Source of the DNA: JAYEJB01 sp034716415
Lineage (GTDB): Bacteria > Patescibacteriota > Patescibacteriia > SG8-24
NCBI GenBank assembly: GCA_034716415.1
Contig: JAYEJB010000037.1
Coordinates: 1-13,963, forward strand
DNA: 13,963 nt
Direction: 5' to 3'
Part shown: positions 11,416 to 13,963 of the stretch, one piece after another
Layout: every line of letters begins with the position of its first letter
Numbering within the stretch: the stretch's first letter is position 1
Notes under the pieces: model-generated
Seen by the model: only the letters and a program-made list of their open reading frames with translations
What the model was told of the DNA's origin: nothing
Database searches by the model: none
Made by a program: the position numbers and the translations under genes

Positions 11416-12926
11416 GTGAGGAGCATTACATACTGTTCCGGGAGACTGAAGCGCATCCGCAGTTGGCGTTTTTGCGCGCGGTGCGGGAGCAGATCCCGGA
11501 GGCCGAGTGGTTCCTGGTGGGCGGCGCCGTCAGGGACGTCATGCTCGGCCGGGTCGACGACCGGCAGGATTTCGACCTTGTCGTGCGCGGGGTGGATTTG
11601 GATACGGTGGCTGAAGCGCTCGGTAAGATGGGTAAGGTCGATTTCGTCGGCCGCGATTTCGGAGTGTTGAAGTTCAGGTCGGCGGACGCGCCGCGTGGGG
11701 CGCCAGCCGTGGATATCGCCTGGCCGAGGACGGAAAGGAGCGGCGGTACGGGAAGCCGCCGCGATTTCAGCGTGCAGAGCGATCCCGACCTGCCGATGAT
11801 CGACGACTTGTCGCGCCGTGATTTCACGGTGAACGCGATGGCCTGGGATTTCGCCAGGCAGGAACTCCTCGATCCTTTCAGCGGGACGTCGGATCTTGAT
11901 GCACGTCTGATTCGGGCGGTCAGGGAACCCGGCGAGCGTTTTCGTGAAGACCTGTCGCGTATGCTGCGCGCCATCCGCTTCGCCTGCCAGCTCGGTTTCG
12001 CGATTGAGGCCGGTACCTGGAAGGCCATCGGACGGTACGCCGGCGAGATTGACGGTGTCAGGAAACTCGATGACGGTTCAAATGAAATGCTGGTGCCGTA
12101 CGAGACGGTCGCCAAGGAATTCGCCAAGGCGCTGAAGGCGGACGCGATGAAAGCGGTCGGCCTGCTCGAGCGGAGCGGCATGCTGTTCCGTATCGTCCCC
12201 GAGTTCGAACGGATGGCCAAGACGGAACAGTCGCCGGAGTGGCATAGCGAAGGTGATGTCTGGACGCATGTCAAGCTGGCGCTCGAGAAGGCGACCGGTC
12301 CGGAATTCCGTGATTACTTTCCGGATGACGAGCTCACGGTAGAGACGATGTTCACGATTCTGCTGCACGACGTGGGCAAGCCGGACATGATGACGGAAAA
12401 GGAAGGCAAGCTGTCCTTTTACGGACACGATGTACAGGGCGCGAGGATGGCCAGATCGATCGCGGAAAGGTTGCGGTTGTCGAGCGTCCTCGGCATGAAC
12501 ATCAGGCCGGAGCGCATCGAGTGGCTTGTCAGGAACCATCTTTTCCCGGTATTCGTGGATCTGGAGCATGTCAGGAAGACGACGTTGTGGCGTTATTTTC
12601 TGGAGGATAAGGAAGCCGGCCGTCAGTTGTTGCATGTCTCGTTCGCGGACCTGTCGGCGTCCGAGCCAGAGGCGGGGGAGGCTGATGCGTCGCGTCTACG
12701 GTCGATCATGGACGCGATCGATGGGCTGGAGCGGCAGGCTATGGAGGAATCCGAGAAGCCGCAGCGCGTCATGACGGGTACCGATGTCATGCAGACGACC
12801 GGAATCGAAGCTGGTCCGGAGATCGGGAGGTTGCTGGAGGAGTTGCGCGAGGCGCAGTTGAGCGGCGCGATCTCTTCAGGAGATGACGCGCAGGCGTTGT
12901 TGAAGCGTCTGGCGGATAAGGGTTGA
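11412..12926 (+). CDS. cca: CCA-adding tRNA nucleotidyltransferase with HD domain
   Basis: A 504-residue protein of the class II CCA-adding / poly(A) polymerase family, which adds or repairs the 3' CCA of tRNA in the cytoplasm. Motifs: FLVGGAVRDVMLGR (34-47); the metal-binding pair in DFDLVV (Asp53 and Asp55), with Asp101 (VDIAWPR) as a candidate further metal-site carboxylate; RRDFTVNAMA (135-144); DPFSGTSDLDARLIR (154-168); and RMLRAIRFACQLGF (183-196). A C-terminal HD domain carries LLHDVGKPD (317-325, His319 and Asp320), as in several bacterial CCA enzymes, where it can act as a phosphohydrolase. The start overlaps the stop of the channel gene by 4 bases. The final 80 residues are charged and helical. 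CCA versus poly(A) specificity is judged from overall architecture. Confidence 0.88.
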   Translation: MSEEHYILFRETEAHPQLAFLRAVREQIPEAEWFLVGGAVRDVMLGRVDDRQDFDLVVRGVDLDTVAEALGKMGKVDFVGRDFGVLKFRSADAPRGAPAVDIAWPRTERSGGTGSRRDFSVQSDPDLPMIDDLSRRDFTVNAMAWDFARQELLDPFSGTSDLDARLIRAVREPGERFREDLSRMLRAIRFACQLGFAIEAGTWKAIGRYAGEIDGVRKLDDGSNEMLVPYETVAKEFAKALKADAMKAVGLLERSGMLFRIVPEFERMAKTEQSPEWHSEGDVWTHVKLALEKATGPEFRDYFPDDELTVETMFTILLHDVGKPDMMTEKEGKLSFYGHDVQGARMARSIAERLRLSSVLGMNIRPERIEWLVRNHLFPVFVDLEHVRKTTLWRYFLEDKEAGRQLLHVSFADLSASEPEAGEADASRLRSIMDAIDGLERQAMEESEKPQRVMTGTDVMQTTGIEAGPEIGRLLEELREAQLSGAISSGDDAQALLKRLADKG

Positions 12927-13052
12927 TCCCGATACCGCTGTGCTATATATGTAAATGCGTATTAAGATTAAGTGTCACGGGCGGTAGACCTACACGCGCT
13001 TACTCATGAAGCAAAGCGGCATCGGGATTGACCGATTGGTCGTATAGGTCTA
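12926..13052 (+). promoter_or_regulatory. Paired leader region before the exonuclease gene
   Basis: ATCCCGATACCGCT (12926-12939) pairs with 13015-13028 at 13 of 14 positions, enclosing 75 bases. TAGACCTA (12985-12992) inside the loop is perfectly complementary to TAGGTCTA (13045-13052) outside it, and GACC (13030-13033) can pair with GGTC (13038-13041). The second pairing would form a pseudoknot with the first. This resembles a riboswitch-like or protein-binding leader, but no known class is recognised. It is not a tRNA: there is no T-loop consensus or anticodon arm. Confidence 0.4.
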
Positions 13053-13075
13053 ATAAGAAAGAGGATCATTCACTA

Positions 13076-13810
13076 ATGGAGAATGCAATGGGCAGAAATC
13101 TGATATTCGACATCGAGACCGTCGGTGAGAAATTCGACGCGATGGACGAGGTGACACAGCGCGAGCTCACTAAAAGGGCGTTACACGGAGTCACCGCGCA
13201 AGAGGATCGCGATAGGATAATCGCGGAAGTGGCTGACGGTCTGGCGCTTTCTCCGTTGACCGGAGAGATCGTGGCTCTCGGATTGATGGACGCGGATATC
13301 GGCGACGGCGTCGTCTATTATCAATCACCCGGCGTGGATCAGTCCGAGATCGCGGAGCAGGGGGTCCGGCTCATCGCCTTGTCTGAAGAGGCGATGTTGC
13401 GGCGGTTCTGGGATGACATCGGCGACGCTGACGCGCTGATCGGATTCAACAGCCGGCCTTTCGACGCCTTCTGGATAATGATCCGGTCGGCGAAATACCG
13501 CATTCGCGCGAAGGCCGACCTGTTGAGCGGGCGCTACCTGTATCAGCAGAAGAGGCGTCCGATCCACATCGATCTGCTCGATCAGCTGACCGGCTATGGG
13601 GCGACACGGACCCGGGGAAGCCTGCATATGTGGTGCCGTCTGGCTGGCATCAAGAGTCCCAAAGGGGGCGAGGTGTCCGGTAACACTGTCGGTGAAGCTT
13701 TCGCTCTGCAGAAATTTCTCAAGATCGCGCAATATAACATCGACGACCTGGTCGCGCAGAGGGAGCTGTATCTGTGGTGGAGGGATTACATCAATCACCA
13801 ACAGATGTGA
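13076..13810 (+). CDS. Predicted 3'-5' exonuclease, PolB-like
   Basis: A 244-residue protein of the DnaQ/PolB-related 3'-5' exonuclease group, which removes nucleotides from DNA or RNA ends with two metal ions. Visible motifs are NLIFDIETV (Exo I, Asp and Glu, residues about 8-16), LIGFNSRPFDAFWI (Exo II, Asn and Asp), IHIDLLDQL and QYNIDDLVAQREL (Exo III, Tyr and Asp). The ATG at 13076 follows GAGGA by 10 bases; the ATG at 13088, preceded by GGAG at 6 bases, is an equally possible start and would only remove MENA. It stands alone with its own terminator; the leader before it may be regulatory. Role in repair or RNA decay is not determined. Confidence 0.85.
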   Translation: MENAMGRNLIFDIETVGEKFDAMDEVTQRELTKRALHGVTAQEDRDRIIAEVADGLALSPLTGEIVALGLMDADIGDGVVYYQSPGVDQSEIAEQGVRLIALSEEAMLRRFWDDIGDADALIGFNSRPFDAFWIMIRSAKYRIRAKADLLSGRYLYQQKRRPIHIDLLDQLTGYGATRTRGSLHMWCRLAGIKSPKGGEVSGNTVGEAFALQKFLKIAQYNIDDLVAQRELYLWWRDYINHQQM

Positions 13811-13816
13811 CACGAT

Positions 13817-13842
13817 GCACCGGCACTGCCGGTGCTTTTTTT
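13817..13842 (+). terminator. Terminator of the exonuclease gene
   Basis: GCACCGGC (13817-13824) pairs with GCCGGTGC (13828-13835) around ACT, followed by seven T residues. It lies 6 bases after the stop codon. Confidence 0.9.
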
Positions 13843-13920
13843 CTGTCATATCTTTGAGTAAACATCATTCCGAATCCACAGAGAATAAAAGAAGGATGTC
13901 TTATGCACAGTTTGGGGCAA

Positions 13921-13962
13921 AAACAGACAGTCTGTTTCCTGCGGGAAACAGACTGTCTGTTT
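13921..13962. repeat. Two tandem 17-bp palindromes forming a 20-bp inverted repeat
   Basis: AAACAGACAGTCTGTTT (13921-13937) and AAACAGACTGTCTGTTT (13946-13962) are each 8-1-8 palindromes, separated by CCTGCGGG. Together they also form a perfect 20-bp inverted repeat (13920-13939 with 13944-13963) that reaches the last base of the window. It may be a terminator of a gene beyond the window, a pair of operators spaced 25 bp apart, or an intergenic repeat. Confidence 0.7.
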
Positions 13963-13963
13963 T

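Noticed and set aside
11426..12274. Antisense frame of 282 residues inside the CCA-enzyme gene
   Set aside because: A shadow of a confidently identified gene with high GC; Ser/Arg-rich and without domains.
12927..13030. A tRNA gene in the spacer before the exonuclease
   Set aside because: The closing stem is too long and there is no GTTCRANNC T-loop, D-arm or anticodon arm in register.
13895..13963. Start of a gene at ATG 13895 or 13903 running off the window
   Set aside because: A GAAGG site is present, but the frame passes straight through the double palindrome and is too short to judge.
1..13963. CRISPR array or phage/transposase gene
   Set aside because: The only tandem repeat is a 9-bp array without spacers, and no transposase, integrase or cas protein was found in any frame.

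Overview
The window (GC-rich coding, AT-rich spacers, standard code with TGA used as a stop) looks like a chromosomal segment of a small-genome bacterium, probably a member of the Candidate Phyla Radiation / Patescibacteria. This is inferred from several things together: a mosaic surface protein with calcium-loop repeats, salvage rather than synthesis enzymes, many unrecognised proteins, sparse Shine-Dalgarno sites, and spacers full of short palindromes and purine-rich repeats. No rRNA, tRNA, CRISPR array, integrase or transposase gene was seen.

Layout. 1-233: terminator, a 9-bp tandem array and a GC palindrome. 234-1259: a membrane-anchored hypothetical protein, then a separate transcription unit with a textbook promoter, a leader packed with hairpins, a 47-residue membrane peptide and a terminator. 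1260-1640: no gene, but a repeat-rich spacer with a purine-rich repeat, a 16-bp palindrome and a 161-bp element bounded by 19-bp inverted repeats. 1639-4149 (minus strand): purine nucleoside phosphorylase, a P-loop protein whose Walker A glycine is replaced by cysteine, and a RimK-like ATP-grasp ligase. 4239-6206 (plus): a 655-residue surface protein with N- and C-terminal membrane segments. 6207-6428: convergent spacer with two purine-rich repeat copies and a two-way terminator.

6429-10217 (minus): what reads as one operon: Fur/Zur-type regulator, zinc-binding protein with a histidine-rich loop, ABC ATPase, ABC permease, and last a nuclease-like protein with an ATP-cone. A perfect 7-2-7 palindrome lies inside the spacer of the operon promoter, so autoregulation by metal is likely. 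10262-10341: a large AT-rich hairpin between divergent genes. 10348-12926 (plus): MscS-type channel and CCA-adding enzyme, overlapping by 4 bases. 12926-13052: a paired leader region that could be a regulatory RNA. 13076-13810: a PolB-like 3'-5' exonuclease with its terminator. The window ends in two tandem copies of a 17-bp palindrome.

The metal-uptake operon is the clearest functional unit. The least explained items are the hairpin-rich leader with its small peptide, the cysteine-containing P-loop protein, the ATP-cone nuclease at the end of the zinc operon, and the leader upstream of the exonuclease. No complete new multi-gene system could be demonstrated.
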